Shown: positions 51,447-61,865 of the stretch, in pieces
Numbering within the stretch: the stretch's first letter is position 1
Layout of the letters: the number at the start of each line of letters is the position of its first letter
DNA from: Candidatus Crickella equi
GTDB taxonomy: Bacteria > Bacillota > Clostridia > Peptostreptococcales > Anaerovoracaceae
Assembly: GCA_018064755.1 (NCBI GenBank)
Contig: JAGHUP010000020.1
Coordinates: forward strand, 1 to 64,000
Length of the DNA: 64,000 bases
Direction of reading: 5' to 3'
The notes under the pieces: model-generated
What the model was told of the DNA's origin: nothing
What the model saw: only the letters and a program-made list of their open reading frames with translations
Database searches by the model: none
Position numbers and translations under genes: made by a program

Positions 51447-53486
51447 GTGTTCTGTAGTAATTGTGGAAATAGGGTTCCAGACGGCGCCAACTTCTGTAGC
51501 GCTTGTGGCGCTCGACTTGCCGTAGCAGCAGATACTCTTGCTGTTGAACCTGTGGAAATGCCGCTGGTTGAGGAAAGAAGTCAGGACTTCTCTTTCGATT
51601 GGAGTGGCGTTAAGGATGAACCACATAAGAAGGAAGTAAGAGAGGTTGCTTCACCATGGGGATCATCTGCAATGAATACTGAGACAGTAGTAGAGGAAGA
51701 ACAGCGTAGCCGTACTATGAGCTTCATCGACATCCTGAAGAAGGAAAGAGAAGAGAAGGCTAGAGCGGCTGAGGAAGAACCTGTCGTTGTTGTGGAAGAA
51801 GAACAGCCAGCACCAAAACATGCTGCGCATAGCGAGATGCCATCATTCTACGAACCACCAATGTACGAGGACCTCAATGGTCATACTGTAACACCATTTG
51901 ACAATATGAAGGACGAGGAACCTGAAGAATCTACTATCGTTCTTGACGGATCCGAATTTGTTAGCGATAGAGATGAAGAGGATAGCAGCAAAGCAAGACT
52001 CACTGCAGAGCTTGCAGCAATTCTTGATGCTGGTTCTGGTAATCCAGCAGGAGAAGAAGATGATTCTGTTGACCTCTTCGAGGATACAGAAGAAATTGAC
52101 TTCCCATCTCAGAATGTTGAGGAAGAATATGTTGCTGAGGAAACAACTCCTGAAACAACCCCTGTATATGAAGAGCCTGTATTTGAACCATCCGTTAAGG
52201 ACGAGACAACAGGAGCATTCGATTACGAAGCTCTTATTGCCGAGCTTAATGATATTGCAGGAACTGAGCCTACAGAAACTCTCCTGGCTGACTACATTGA
52301 AGAGTCAGAAGAATTCGCAGAGCAGGTTGAGGCTACAGAGGAAACAGTTGAAGAGACAGTTGAAGAAGAACCTGTATACGAGGAGCCTGTTGTTGAGGAA
52401 GAGTATGTTCCTTCACATGGTGCTACAGCATTTTCATTTGAAGAAGAATCTCCAGTTGAAGTTAAGGATGCTGAAATCGACGCTCTCAAGAAGAGACTCG
52501 CAGAGCTCATGGGCGATACAATTGACGAAGAATCAGTAGAAGAGCCTGTTTACGAGGAGCCTGTAGTTGAATCAGTATATGAGGAGCCTGCTTATGAGGC
52601 ACCTGTATATGAGGAAGAGCCTGTTGCAGAGTCCACTGTAGAGGTAGAAGAAGACAAGCCATTCTTCGAGGCTATCGGTATCAGCACACCTGCAGAGGAG
52701 CCTTCAGTAGAAGAGGAAGAGCCTGAGGTAGTTGAGGCGCCGGAGACTGAAGAAGTTGTTGAGGAAGTAGTAGAAGAGCCTGTAGTTGAAGAGGAACTTC
52801 CGCTGATTGACCCTACTCCAGACGCTGAAGACGTACTGCCGCTCATTAATGAGGAGCACGAAGAGGCTGTAATCGCTGAGGAAAAGGAAGAGTCCGTAGA
52901 AGATGAAACAACGGATGCTATGTCAGTTGAAGAACTCGAGAAGGATCTCTTCGGTGAAGTTCCTGAAGACGATGCAGAGGCAGAAGCTACTAAGAAGATC
53001 GACAAATTCTACACTTTATATAAGAAGAACGAGGAATTCCAGAAACTGCTGGATGAAGAGTACAACAAGCTGAAGATGGAAGAGGAAGTAGTTCCTACTG
53101 TATCAGCTATTCTTGAGGAAGCTGAGAACACTGCATCCGAGGCATCCGAGGGTGTAGAGGAAGTTGCTGAGACTGCTACAGAAGTTGCAGCACCAGTAGA
53201 GGAAGTTGTAGAGAAGACTGAAGAAGTTGTTGAGGAAGTGTCCTCTGCAGTCGAAACTGTAGCTAAGGAAGATGTTGCTTCTGATGAAGAGACTAGTGGC
53301 AAGGGCGGCACTGCACTTACAGTAATCGCAGTTATCGTAGCAGTACTTCTTGTAATTCTGCTCGCAATTATCCTGGTACTGAATTTTGCACCAGACAGTG
53401 CAATTGCTCTCAAGCTTGATTCAGTTATCGAGACAATCACAAGCTATTTCTCGGCAGTAGATGTGCCTGGAAATTTCTTGCTATAG
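51447..53486 (+). CDS. Zinc-ribbon protein with long acidic repeats and C-terminal TM anchor
   Basis: GTG start after CGGAGGT (679 aa). Residues 3-20 hold a zinc ribbon, CSNCG...FCSACG. Residues ~50-600 are low-complexity and extremely acidic, with repeated VYEEPVVEE/EEPVYEEP units that expand and contract. A helical stretch (KKIDKFYTLYKKNEEFQKLL) lies near 515-535, and a TM helix (TALTVIAVIVAVLLVILLAI) near 625-645 with a short exterior tail. No enzyme domain. The layout suggests a membrane-tethered cytoplasmic scaffold with a negatively charged brush. The UPF0182 membrane protein gene follows after a terminator. Confidence 0.78.
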   Translation: MFCSNCGNRVPDGANFCSACGARLAVAADTLAVEPVEMPLVEERSQDFSFDWSGVKDEPHKKEVREVASPWGSSAMNTETVVEEEQRSRTMSFIDILKKEREEKARAAEEEPVVVVEEEQPAPKHAAHSEMPSFYEPPMYEDLNGHTVTPFDNMKDEEPEESTIVLDGSEFVSDRDEEDSSKARLTAELAAILDAGSGNPAGEEDDSVDLFEDTEEIDFPSQNVEEEYVAEETTPETTPVYEEPVFEPSVKDETTGAFDYEALIAELNDIAGTEPTETLLADYIEESEEFAEQVEATEETVEETVEEEPVYEEPVVEEEYVPSHGATAFSFEEESPVEVKDAEIDALKKRLAELMGDTIDEESVEEPVYEEPVVESVYEEPAYEAPVYEEEPVAESTVEVEEDKPFFEAIGISTPAEEPSVEEEEPEVVEAPETEEVVEEVVEEPVVEEELPLIDPTPDAEDVLPLINEEHEEAVIAEEKEESVEDETTDAMSVEELEKDLFGEVPEDDAEAEATKKIDKFYTLYKKNEEFQKLLDEEYNKLKMEEEVVPTVSAILEEAENTASEASEGVEEVAETATEVAAPVEEVVEKTEEVVEEVSSAVETVAKEDVASDEETSGKGGTALTVIAVIVAVLLVILLAIILVLNFAPDSAIALKLDSVIETITSYFSAVDVPGNFLL

Positions 53487-53507
53487 TAAGTTAAGTTCGT
53501 TATTAGT

Positions 53508-53546
53508 ACTGCAGCGGTAGCTGAAACGCTGTCGCTGCAGTTTTTC
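53508..53546 (+). terminator. Terminator
   Basis: ACTGCAGCG and CGCTGCAGT form a 9-bp outer stem with AGCTGAAACGCT-type inner pairing, followed by TTTTTC. Confidence 0.8.
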
Positions 53547-53572
53547 ATTAAATGTTGCAAGGAGGATCATAG

Positions 53573-56506
53573 ATGTCACAGATTAATGACAATGGTTTTG
53601 ATGCAGACAATGTTGCTTTCTTTAAGAAGAAACCTAAGAAAAGCAAAGAAGAAAGAAAGAAAAGATCCAAGTTTGTCAGCTCCATCATTCTGCTGGTAGC
53701 ACTGGTTGCAGCACTTCTGTTTGGACTTGCTGAGTTCATTACAGACTGGATGTGGTTCAAGGATCTTGGATACACAGCTGTATTCTGGAAGAAGCTGCTC
53801 ACACAGCTTGCTATTGGAATTCCAGTATTTGTAGTAGTTGGACTGCTGATGAGATTCTATCTGAGAACACTCAGAAATGGTTATTTCAAGAAAATCGCTT
53901 CTCATGAGATTCCGGATGCTAAGAGACTCAATCGTACATCTTGGCTTTTCTCAGGACTGTTTGGATTCGCAGTAGCATGGTATGCAGCTAAGACTGTATG
54001 GATTAGTTACCTGCAGGCAACTAATTCAACACCATTCGATCTTGCGGATCCACTATTCCATCTTGATGTTGGATTCTATATCTTCAAGCTGGACTTCCTG
54101 AGTCAGCTTAACGATATCGTTCTTGCTTGTGTTATCGGAATGGTAGTAATTACACTGCTGTACTACTCAATTCTGTTAACAGTTAGAACTCCGGATATCT
54201 ATGAGGATATGGAGGAGGAAGAGGAGGAAACTCCAATTCCAAGATTCGATGAATTCCCTGGCTCCAAGCAGGGCGGAGAAGAAATTTCATTCGAAGAATC
54301 ATTCTTCGGACGCCTCTTTACTAAGGGCAAGAAGAAGAAAGCTAAGAGAAAAGAGTTCAATACATCCAACGCAGAGCAGCTGCTCTCAATCGCTAGCGGT
54401 AAACTCACTGCACTTGGAGTTATTTTCTATGTAATGCTCGCAGTTGATTTCTTCCTGAAGCAGTTCGAACTTCTGCACACTCACACTGGTGCGGTATACG
54501 GCGCAGGCTTCACAGACGTAGTAATCACACTTTGGGTATATAGAATTATCATCGTACTGTCTATTGTCGGTGCGGTTACACTGGCACAGCATATCAAGAA
54601 GAATGAGCTCAAGAAGCTCATCAAACTGCCGGTTATCATTCTCGTTGTTTACTTCGCAGGCGGACTTGTTGGTAACGCAGTTCAGGCGCTGATCGTATCA
54701 CCTGACGAAATCAACAAGGAGTCCAAGTATCTCGAGAGAAATATCGAGTTCACAAGACATGCTTATGGCCTTGAGAACGTTAGAACTGCTGCGTTCAAAG
54801 CAGATGCGTCACTTAATGCGACAGCTATCGAGAACAACGAGCAGACTATCAGTAACATAAGAATTAACGACTACGAGCCTGTTAAGGACTTCTACAACCA
54901 GACTCAGTCAATCCGTCAGTACTACAAGTTCAACGGCGTAGATATTGATAGATACACATACAACGGTGTTGAGAAGCAGACATACCTCTCAGCCAGAGAG
55001 ATCGACGAGGACAAAATCAGTAATACTTGGCTGAACAAGCACCTCAAATACACTCACGGCTACGGTGTTGCTGTATCTCAGGTTAACACTGTAACATCAT
55101 CCGGTCAGCCGGACGTAATCGAGGGTAACATCCCACCAGAAACTAACATCGCAGAACTCAAGATTAAGAGACCTGAGATTTACTTTGGTGAGCTCACTAA
55201 CGACTATGTAATTGTTAACACTAAGGAACAGGAATTCGACTATCCTGACGGCGACAAGAACCAGTATTCAACATACAAGGGCGAGTCCGGCGTTGAGCTG
55301 AACCTGTTCAACAGACTTCTCTTCGCAATTAGAGAGGGCAGCATCAAGATCCTCGTTTCATCCAACATCACTTCAGACTCAAGAATCATATTCGAGAGAA
55401 ACGTTGTTAGAAGAATAGAGAAGATCATGCCTTACCTGGCATATGAAGAAGATCCATACATTACAGTTGTAGACGGCAAGCTCTACTGGATTATGGATGC
55501 TTATACAACAAGCTCCAACTATCCATACTCAGAGCCATATGCAGGAGAGGTTAATACAACTAACTACATCAGAAACTCCGTAAAGATCGTTGTTGATGCA
55601 TATAACGGAACAACCGATTTCTATGTAGTAGACGAGTCTGATCCTATCGCTCAGACTATGAAGAAGATATTCCCTACACTCTTCAAGTCATCAAGCGAGA
55701 TTCCAGAGAATATTAGAGCGCACATGAGATATCCTAACGCTCTGTTCGATGTACAGGCTAACGTATACAGCAAGTACCACATGACAGATGTTAAGGTATT
55801 CTACCAGAAGGAGGACCTCTGGGATATCGCTCATCAGATTTATGGAACTAAGCAGACTCAGATGGATCCAAGTTACTACATCTTCAACCTGCCAGATACT
55901 CAGGAAGGTGCGGAGTTCATCAACATGATTCCGTTCACACCTAAGAGCAAACAGAACATGACAGCTGTTATGATGGCTCGTAACGATGGAAAGAACTACG
56001 GAGATCTGATTGTTTACACAATGCCTAAGAGCAAGACTGTTTACGGACCAATGCAGATCGAAGCCCAGATTGACCAGAACACTGAGATTTCTAAGGAATT
56101 CTCACTGTGGGATTCTGCTGGATCAACATATAGACGAGGCGACCTGTTCGTAATTCCTATCGGAACATCGCTGATGTACGTTGAGCCGGTTTATCTGGAA
56201 GCATCTAACCAGGCTATCCCTGAAGTTAAGCGAGTAATCGTTGCTTACCAGGATAAGATTGCATACGAGTCAACTCTTTCAGATGCACTCGAGAGCCTCT
56301 TCGGAAGTGGCTACGATGACACTACTGGAAGCGTCAACAAGGAAGACACTGGTGACGGTGGCGCAGCTGTAGAGACAACAGCATCACTGATTAAGAAGGC
56401 ACAGGATGCATACGACAAGGCGGTAGCAGCACAGCAGAACGGTGACTGGGCTGGATACGGCAAGTATATTAAGAAACTTGAAACATATTTAAACAGATTG
56501 GGTTAA
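53573..56506 (+). CDS. UPF0182-family large membrane protein
   Basis: 977 residues. A basic cytoplasmic N-terminus (residues ~15-35, KKKPKKSKEERKKRSK) is followed by seven TM helices within the first ~370 residues, interrupted by an acidic/basic cytosolic loop (EDMEEEEEETPIPRF). A large extracellular part follows (~400-900) with NNEQTISNIRINDYEP and PEIYFGELTNDYVIVNTKEQ, conserved blocks of UPF0182 (COG1615). The function of this widespread family is unknown. The end has an acidic linker and a helical AQDAYDKAVAAQQNGDWAGY motif. GCAAGGAGG precedes the ATG. Confidence 0.92.
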   Translation: MSQINDNGFDADNVAFFKKKPKKSKEERKKRSKFVSSIILLVALVAALLFGLAEFITDWMWFKDLGYTAVFWKKLLTQLAIGIPVFVVVGLLMRFYLRTLRNGYFKKIASHEIPDAKRLNRTSWLFSGLFGFAVAWYAAKTVWISYLQATNSTPFDLADPLFHLDVGFYIFKLDFLSQLNDIVLACVIGMVVITLLYYSILLTVRTPDIYEDMEEEEEETPIPRFDEFPGSKQGGEEISFEESFFGRLFTKGKKKKAKRKEFNTSNAEQLLSIASGKLTALGVIFYVMLAVDFFLKQFELLHTHTGAVYGAGFTDVVITLWVYRIIIVLSIVGAVTLAQHIKKNELKKLIKLPVIILVVYFAGGLVGNAVQALIVSPDEINKESKYLERNIEFTRHAYGLENVRTAAFKADASLNATAIENNEQTISNIRINDYEPVKDFYNQTQSIRQYYKFNGVDIDRYTYNGVEKQTYLSAREIDEDKISNTWLNKHLKYTHGYGVAVSQVNTVTSSGQPDVIEGNIPPETNIAELKIKRPEIYFGELTNDYVIVNTKEQEFDYPDGDKNQYSTYKGESGVELNLFNRLLFAIREGSIKILVSSNITSDSRIIFERNVVRRIEKIMPYLAYEEDPYITVVDGKLYWIMDAYTTSSNYPYSEPYAGEVNTTNYIRNSVKIVVDAYNGTTDFYVVDESDPIAQTMKKIFPTLFKSSSEIPENIRAHMRYPNALFDVQANVYSKYHMTDVKVFYQKEDLWDIAHQIYGTKQTQMDPSYYIFNLPDTQEGAEFINMIPFTPKSKQNMTAVMMARNDGKNYGDLIVYTMPKSKTVYGPMQIEAQIDQNTEISKEFSLWDSAGSTYRRGDLFVIPIGTSLMYVEPVYLEASNQAIPEVKRVIVAYQDKIAYESTLSDALESLFGSGYDDTTGSVNKEDTGDGGAAVETTASLIKKAQDAYDKAVAAQQNGDWAGYGKYIKKLETYLNRLG

Positions 56507-57799
<1,293 letters not shown>

Positions 57800-57805
57800 T
57801 AGTAG

Positions 57806-57834
57806 GCCGGGGGCTGAGGCTCCCGGCATTTCTA
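57806..57834 (+). terminator. Terminator of serS
   Basis: GCCGGGGGC and GCTCCCGGC pair (one mismatch) around TGAG, followed by ATTTCT. Confidence 0.75.
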
Positions 57835-57842
57835 ATTAAATA

Positions 57843-57988
57843 GGTGAGAGGGCATGTAGCTACGAGCGAAATAATGGTTTCACCGATTGTGACGGCTTTG
57901 CCGTAAGGATGAAACCATTGATCTTCGCAGTCAAGCTGCTTCGATAAATGAGTGCGAACGTGTCCGCGGAACTACTTAGCCCTCCACC
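57843..57988 (+). ncRNA. Structured RNA, class unknown, upstream of the decarboxylase
   Basis: The closing stem GGTGAGAGGGC pairs with GCCCTCCACC (57979-57988; one bulged A), continued by GTAG/CTAC. Inside, GCGAA/TTCGC and the 10-bp AATGGTTTCA/TGAAACCATT stem carry a GACGGC-TTT-GCCGT tip. The ~45-nt 3' side (AGTCAAGCTGCTTCG..., CCGCGGAACTAC) can fold on itself. No ORF is present. It sits between the serS terminator and a start codon only 12 bases beyond the stem. A rod with a large asymmetric bubble recalls 6S RNA, but I cannot match a family; a cis-acting leader is the alternative. Confidence 0.5.
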
Positions 57989-58000
57989 TTTATTGTAGCT

Positions 58001-59392
58001 ATGAAGACGATTTTAGACTTTATTAATAATACCAAGACATCGGCTGTTTCTTTCCGTGCCCCCGGCCACAAAGGCCGTCAGATTAGACTTGATCAGTCTG
58101 GCTATGGCGAATACTATGGCAACATGCTTGCCAATGATGTTCAAGTGCCCGCAAATGGTCAGGATGATGAGCATGTTAAGGCACTGATTAAATCCACCCA
58201 AGGTTACTACCAGGACCTCTATGGAGTTAAGCATACAGAACTCATTACTAAGGGTGCAGGATACGGAGTTATACTGTCCATCTTAACTTGCGTACCTGGC
58301 GGCGGCCGTATTGTGATGGGAAGAGATTCCTGCAATGAGGCTTTTAATGCACTTAGGATAGGCAACATAGATCCTGTTTACATCAGCCCGGAGTTTAATG
58401 AAGAATATGGCACAAGCGATGCTGTCTCGGTTGAAGCGGTTAGAATGGCTTGCAAAGCCAACCCTGATGCCGCCGCTGTTCTCGTCACTAGTCCTAACAA
58501 ATATGGAATGGTTGCAGATATCCGCTCAATCGCTGATGCTGCACATATTTTCGGCAAGATTCTAATCGTTGACCAGACTTACGGTGCGCACTTGAAGTTC
58601 TTCGATGCAATCAATGGCAGCAAGACAGCTGCAGAGGATCACGGTGCAGATATCGTAATCGAGGGAATTGGAAAGACTCTTCTCGGAATGGCTGGAACAG
58701 CTATTGTCAATGTTTGCTCAGACAGAGTGGACCTGGACAAAATGGCTGATATCCAGGAAATGCTGAATATTAGCGATGAGTCCTACCTGGCTCTTGGCAG
58801 CCTGGATACAAACGAGAAGATTGTTAGAAGACAGGGCGGAAATATCATTAAGTCATGGATGGATGATCTGATGTTTGCATATACTGCTCTGGACGCAATC
58901 CCTAGAGTTACGGTGATTGCGACCAAGAACTTAGATCCAACAGCAATCAATATTTCCCTTGCGAGACTCGGCATTTCAGGAGAGAAGCTATACGACGCTC
59001 TTGTAGCCAAATCAATCCTTCCTGAACTCGTACACGGCGATTACGTGCTGCTGAGAACTGGTGCCGGTAATTGTCGTAAGGATTACGAAGCTTTGGTTGC
59101 TGCAATCAAGCAATTTGCATCGCTTGGCACAGCCACAGAACTCAGGTCGGCTAAGAAGGCTGATTTTGGTCTGGAATATTACAAAGTTCCAATGGCCAAG
59201 ACTGCGGTGCCATTATTCAAGGCAGGTGGCAAGGTCGCTTACGATCCAATTACGGTATACCCACCTGATACGGCGGTTGTTTGCCCGGGAGAAATCTTGA
59301 ATGCAGACGCAATCGGCTACATTGTTAAGGCACTTGAGAGAGGCGATAAGGTGGTCGGAGTTGATGATGAGGGATATATTTTCGTCAGTTAA
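58001..59392 (+). CDS. Orn/Lys/Arg decarboxylase family (fold-type I PLP enzyme)
   Basis: 463 residues. The family start FRAPGHKGR is at ~18-26. The PLP region IVDQTYGAHLKF carries the Asp, and EGIGKTLLGMAG the Schiff-base Lys (~225). The C-terminal domain has PPDTAVVCPGEILN. It matches the short YaaO/SpeA-like decarboxylases rather than the ~700-residue biodegradative enzymes. The substrate (Arg, Lys or Orn) cannot be decided. No Shine-Dalgarno is visible in the 12 bases between the structured RNA and the ATG, which is odd and may mean RNA-dependent initiation. Confidence 0.85.
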   Translation: MKTILDFINNTKTSAVSFRAPGHKGRQIRLDQSGYGEYYGNMLANDVQVPANGQDDEHVKALIKSTQGYYQDLYGVKHTELITKGAGYGVILSILTCVPGGGRIVMGRDSCNEAFNALRIGNIDPVYISPEFNEEYGTSDAVSVEAVRMACKANPDAAAVLVTSPNKYGMVADIRSIADAAHIFGKILIVDQTYGAHLKFFDAINGSKTAAEDHGADIVIEGIGKTLLGMAGTAIVNVCSDRVDLDKMADIQEMLNISDESYLALGSLDTNEKIVRRQGGNIIKSWMDDLMFAYTALDAIPRVTVIATKNLDPTAINISLARLGISGEKLYDALVAKSILPELVHGDYVLLRTGAGNCRKDYEALVAAIKQFASLGTATELRSAKKADFGLEYYKVPMAKTAVPLFKAGGKVAYDPITVYPPDTAVVCPGEILNADAIGYIVKALERGDKVVGVDDEGYIFVS

Positions 59393-59450
59393 CTGTTAAG
59401 GGCCTGTCAAGACCTCGCAAGGCTGACAAAGAATTGTCATAATGTTTAAC

Positions 59451-59500
59451 AAAAAGCACATTTTCCAAGCACTTCGCGGTGCATAGGGTGTGCTTTTTTC
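59451..59500 (+). terminator. Branched terminator after the decarboxylase
   Basis: AAAAAGCACA and TGTGCTTTTTT enclose a small GCAC/GTGC hairpin with TTCGCG loop; T6 ends it. Just upstream lies TGACAA-N4-TTGTCA (59424-59439). Confidence 0.7.
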
Positions 59501-59582
59501 TTTGAGTTGGTATATAATAGTGTAGTTATATGGGCGAATATCGCCCACAGCTAGAATTTTTATGAAAGGAGTTTCTATAGGG

Positions 59583-60896
59583 ATGAGCCAAAGGAAACAT
59601 TTGCCAAGCGCCCACGTACCACATCACAAGAATACCGCTGGTCATGAGACTGAAGTGATGCCAGTACCGGACGTGGTTAAGATCTGCATGTCGCAGAACA
59701 TTGGCGCACCTTGCCAGCCACTCGTACAGAAGGGTGACTACGTTAAGGTAGGACAGAGAATCGGCGATGTCGATGCATTTGTCAGCGCACCAATCTTCTC
59801 GAGCGTTTCCGGCACTGTTATCGATATCGAGCAGAGCCGTGGATCAATGGGTGGATTTGAGACACTCGTTGTAATCGAGACAGATAAGAAGCAGGAAGTC
59901 AGCGAAGAGGTTAAAGTACCTACTCTCGAGACTTTCGAAGATTTCATCAAGGCTGCTAGAGATAGCGGAGTAGTAGGTCTTGGTGGAGCATCTTTCCCAA
60001 CTCACGTTAAGCTGAATCCTAAGAACCCAGAAGAGTGTGAATATCTGGTAGTAAACGCTGCAGAGTGTGAGCCATTTATCACAACAGACAACAGAGAAAT
60101 GATTGAAAACGGTCAGGACGTCCTCGACGGAATGAAGGTTATCATGAAGTTCCTCGACCTCAAGAAGGGTATCATCGGCGTTGAGTCTAACAAGCCTGCT
60201 GCAATCGAGAATCTGAACAGACTGATTGCACAGAACGAGATCAAAGACATTGAGGTATGTGTATTACCTTCCAGCTATCCAAAGGGAGCTGAGCGTGTCC
60301 TCGTTTGGGAAACAACAGGTAAGGTTATGAACGCAGGCGTACTGCCAGCACAGCTCGGAGTAATTCTCGACAACGTATCAACAATCGGCGTTTTCGCAGA
60401 GTATCTTAAGACTGGAATGCCAATCGTAAGAAGAAGAGTTACTGTTGACGGTGATGCTATTGCTGAACCTAAGAACGTATACGTTCCAATCGGAACTCAG
60501 ATTGCAGACCTCGTAGAATTCTGCGGCGGCTACAAGAAGGAGCCTAAGAAGATCATCATGGGCGGACCTATGATGGGTAGAGCTACAAAGTCTGACGAAT
60601 CTGCAACTATGAAGAACACTTCTGCAGTACTGGCATTCAGCCAGGATATGGCAGAGGTTAAAGAAGAGACTGCTTGTCTGAACTGCCAGAGATGTCACTC
60701 TGTATGTGCTTTCGGTCTGTTGCCAAGCCTGTTCGCAGACTTCTATCAGAAGAAGGACCTCGACTCCCTGAACAAGTTCAACGTAATGCAGTGTATGGAG
60801 TGCGGAAGCTGCGCATTCATCTGCCCAGCTAGACGTCCTCTGACTCTGATGAACAAGCTGTCCAAGATTATGATTAAGGAGGCATCGAAGAAGTAA
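59583..60896 (+). CDS. rnfC: Rnf complex subunit RnfC
   Basis: ATG at 59583 is preferred (MSQRKHLPSAH); the only strong site, AAAGGAG, lies 12 bases upstream. An ATG at 59562 has no site before it. 437 residues: N-terminal barrel-sandwich domain, the NADH/FMN-binding VGLGGASFPTHVKLNPK segment, a SLBB-like region, then two [4Fe-4S] motifs CLNCQRCHSVC and CMECGSCAFIC with a distant CP each. It is the peripheral NADH-side subunit of the ferredoxin:NAD+ oxidoreductase ion pump. First of six overlapping genes. Confidence 0.95.
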   Translation: MSQRKHLPSAHVPHHKNTAGHETEVMPVPDVVKICMSQNIGAPCQPLVQKGDYVKVGQRIGDVDAFVSAPIFSSVSGTVIDIEQSRGSMGGFETLVVIETDKKQEVSEEVKVPTLETFEDFIKAARDSGVVGLGGASFPTHVKLNPKNPEECEYLVVNAAECEPFITTDNREMIENGQDVLDGMKVIMKFLDLKKGIIGVESNKPAAIENLNRLIAQNEIKDIEVCVLPSSYPKGAERVLVWETTGKVMNAGVLPAQLGVILDNVSTIGVFAEYLKTGMPIVRRRVTVDGDAIAEPKNVYVPIGTQIADLVEFCGGYKKEPKKIIMGGPMMGRATKSDESATMKNTSAVLAFSQDMAEVKEETACLNCQRCHSVCAFGLLPSLFADFYQKKDLDSLNKFNVMQCMECGSCAFICPARRPLTLMNKLSKIMIKEASKK

Positions 60897-61864
60897 TGGA
60901 TAAGAAGTTTCATACTAATCTGATTGTATCCTCCTCACCACATATCGTAACGGATGCTGATACAACAAGACTGATGGGAACAGTTATTTTAGCACTGTGC
61001 CCAGCACTGATCGCAAGTTGCTACATCTTTGGTATCAGAGTATTAGTACTTGCAATCGTAGGTATGCTCGGCTGCGTAGCATTCGAAGCATTCTACAACG
61101 CTATTACACACAAGAAGCAGACTGTAGGTGACCTCTCAGCAGCTCTCACTGGACTTCTGCTCGCACTGAACTTACCAAGCAACTTCCCAATTTGGCAGGA
61201 GCTCTGCGGATGCGCATTCGCAATCCTGGTTGTTAAGTCACTCTTCGGAGGACTCGGTAAGAACTTTGCAAACCCAGCTATCGCAGGACGTATCTTCCTG
61301 TTCATCTCATTCGCTAGCAACATGTCTACTTGGCCAACAACTAGACTGGATGCTACAGATGCTGTAACAGGAGCTACTCCACTCGCAGTATTCGGTGAAA
61401 CTGGAGCTATGGAGACTTCCATCAAGGATCTCTTCCTCGGATTCACTGGCGGAGCTTGCGGTGAGGTTTGCGCACTCGCACTTCTGATTGGTGGTATCTT
61501 CCTGATTATCAGAAAGGTAATCAGCCCAATCATCCCATGTGCATTTATTGGTACTGTATTTATTATCGGCTGCATTTCCTCTGGAAGCCTGACAGGTGGA
61601 CTCTTCCACATCTTCGCAGGTGGTGTAATGCTCGGAGCATTCTTCATGGCTACTGACTATGTAACTACACCAAAGCTTCCACTTGGACAGTTAGTATTCG
61701 GAATTGGTTGCGGACTGATTACAATGGCAATCAGACTGCTCGGTTCATATCCAGAAGGAGTTTCATTCTCCATCCTGCTCATGAACCTCTGTGTTCCACT
61801 AATGAACAGACTGTCATACAAGTTCTATTGCAGCGATGCAGCTAAGAAGTTTGGAGGTAAATAA
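60896..61864 (+). CDS. rnfD: Rnf complex subunit RnfD
   Basis: 322 residues, ~9-10 TM helices. The flavin-attachment region is DAVTGATPLAVFGE (~156-169), with the Thr to which FMN is covalently bound in characterised RnfD. GGLGKNFANPAIAGRIFLF and FFMATDYVTTPKLPLGQLVF are family blocks. The membrane core carries electrons coupled to Na+ or H+ movement. Its start overlaps the rnfC stop (TAATGG). Confidence 0.95.
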   Translation: MDKKFHTNLIVSSSPHIVTDADTTRLMGTVILALCPALIASCYIFGIRVLVLAIVGMLGCVAFEAFYNAITHKKQTVGDLSAALTGLLLALNLPSNFPIWQELCGCAFAILVVKSLFGGLGKNFANPAIAGRIFLFISFASNMSTWPTTRLDATDAVTGATPLAVFGETGAMETSIKDLFLGFTGGACGEVCALALLIGGIFLIIRKVISPIIPCAFIGTVFIIGCISSGSLTGGLFHIFAGGVMLGAFFMATDYVTTPKLPLGQLVFGIGCGLITMAIRLLGSYPEGVSFSILLMNLCVPLMNRLSYKFYCSDAAKKFGGK

Positions 61865-61865
61865 A

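Noticed and set aside
57843..57988. Lysine riboswitch, T-box, SRP RNA or guanidine riboswitch
   Set aside because: The conserved core sequences of these classes (for example the T-box TGGNACCGCG or the SRP GGAAGNAGC-type tip) are absent.
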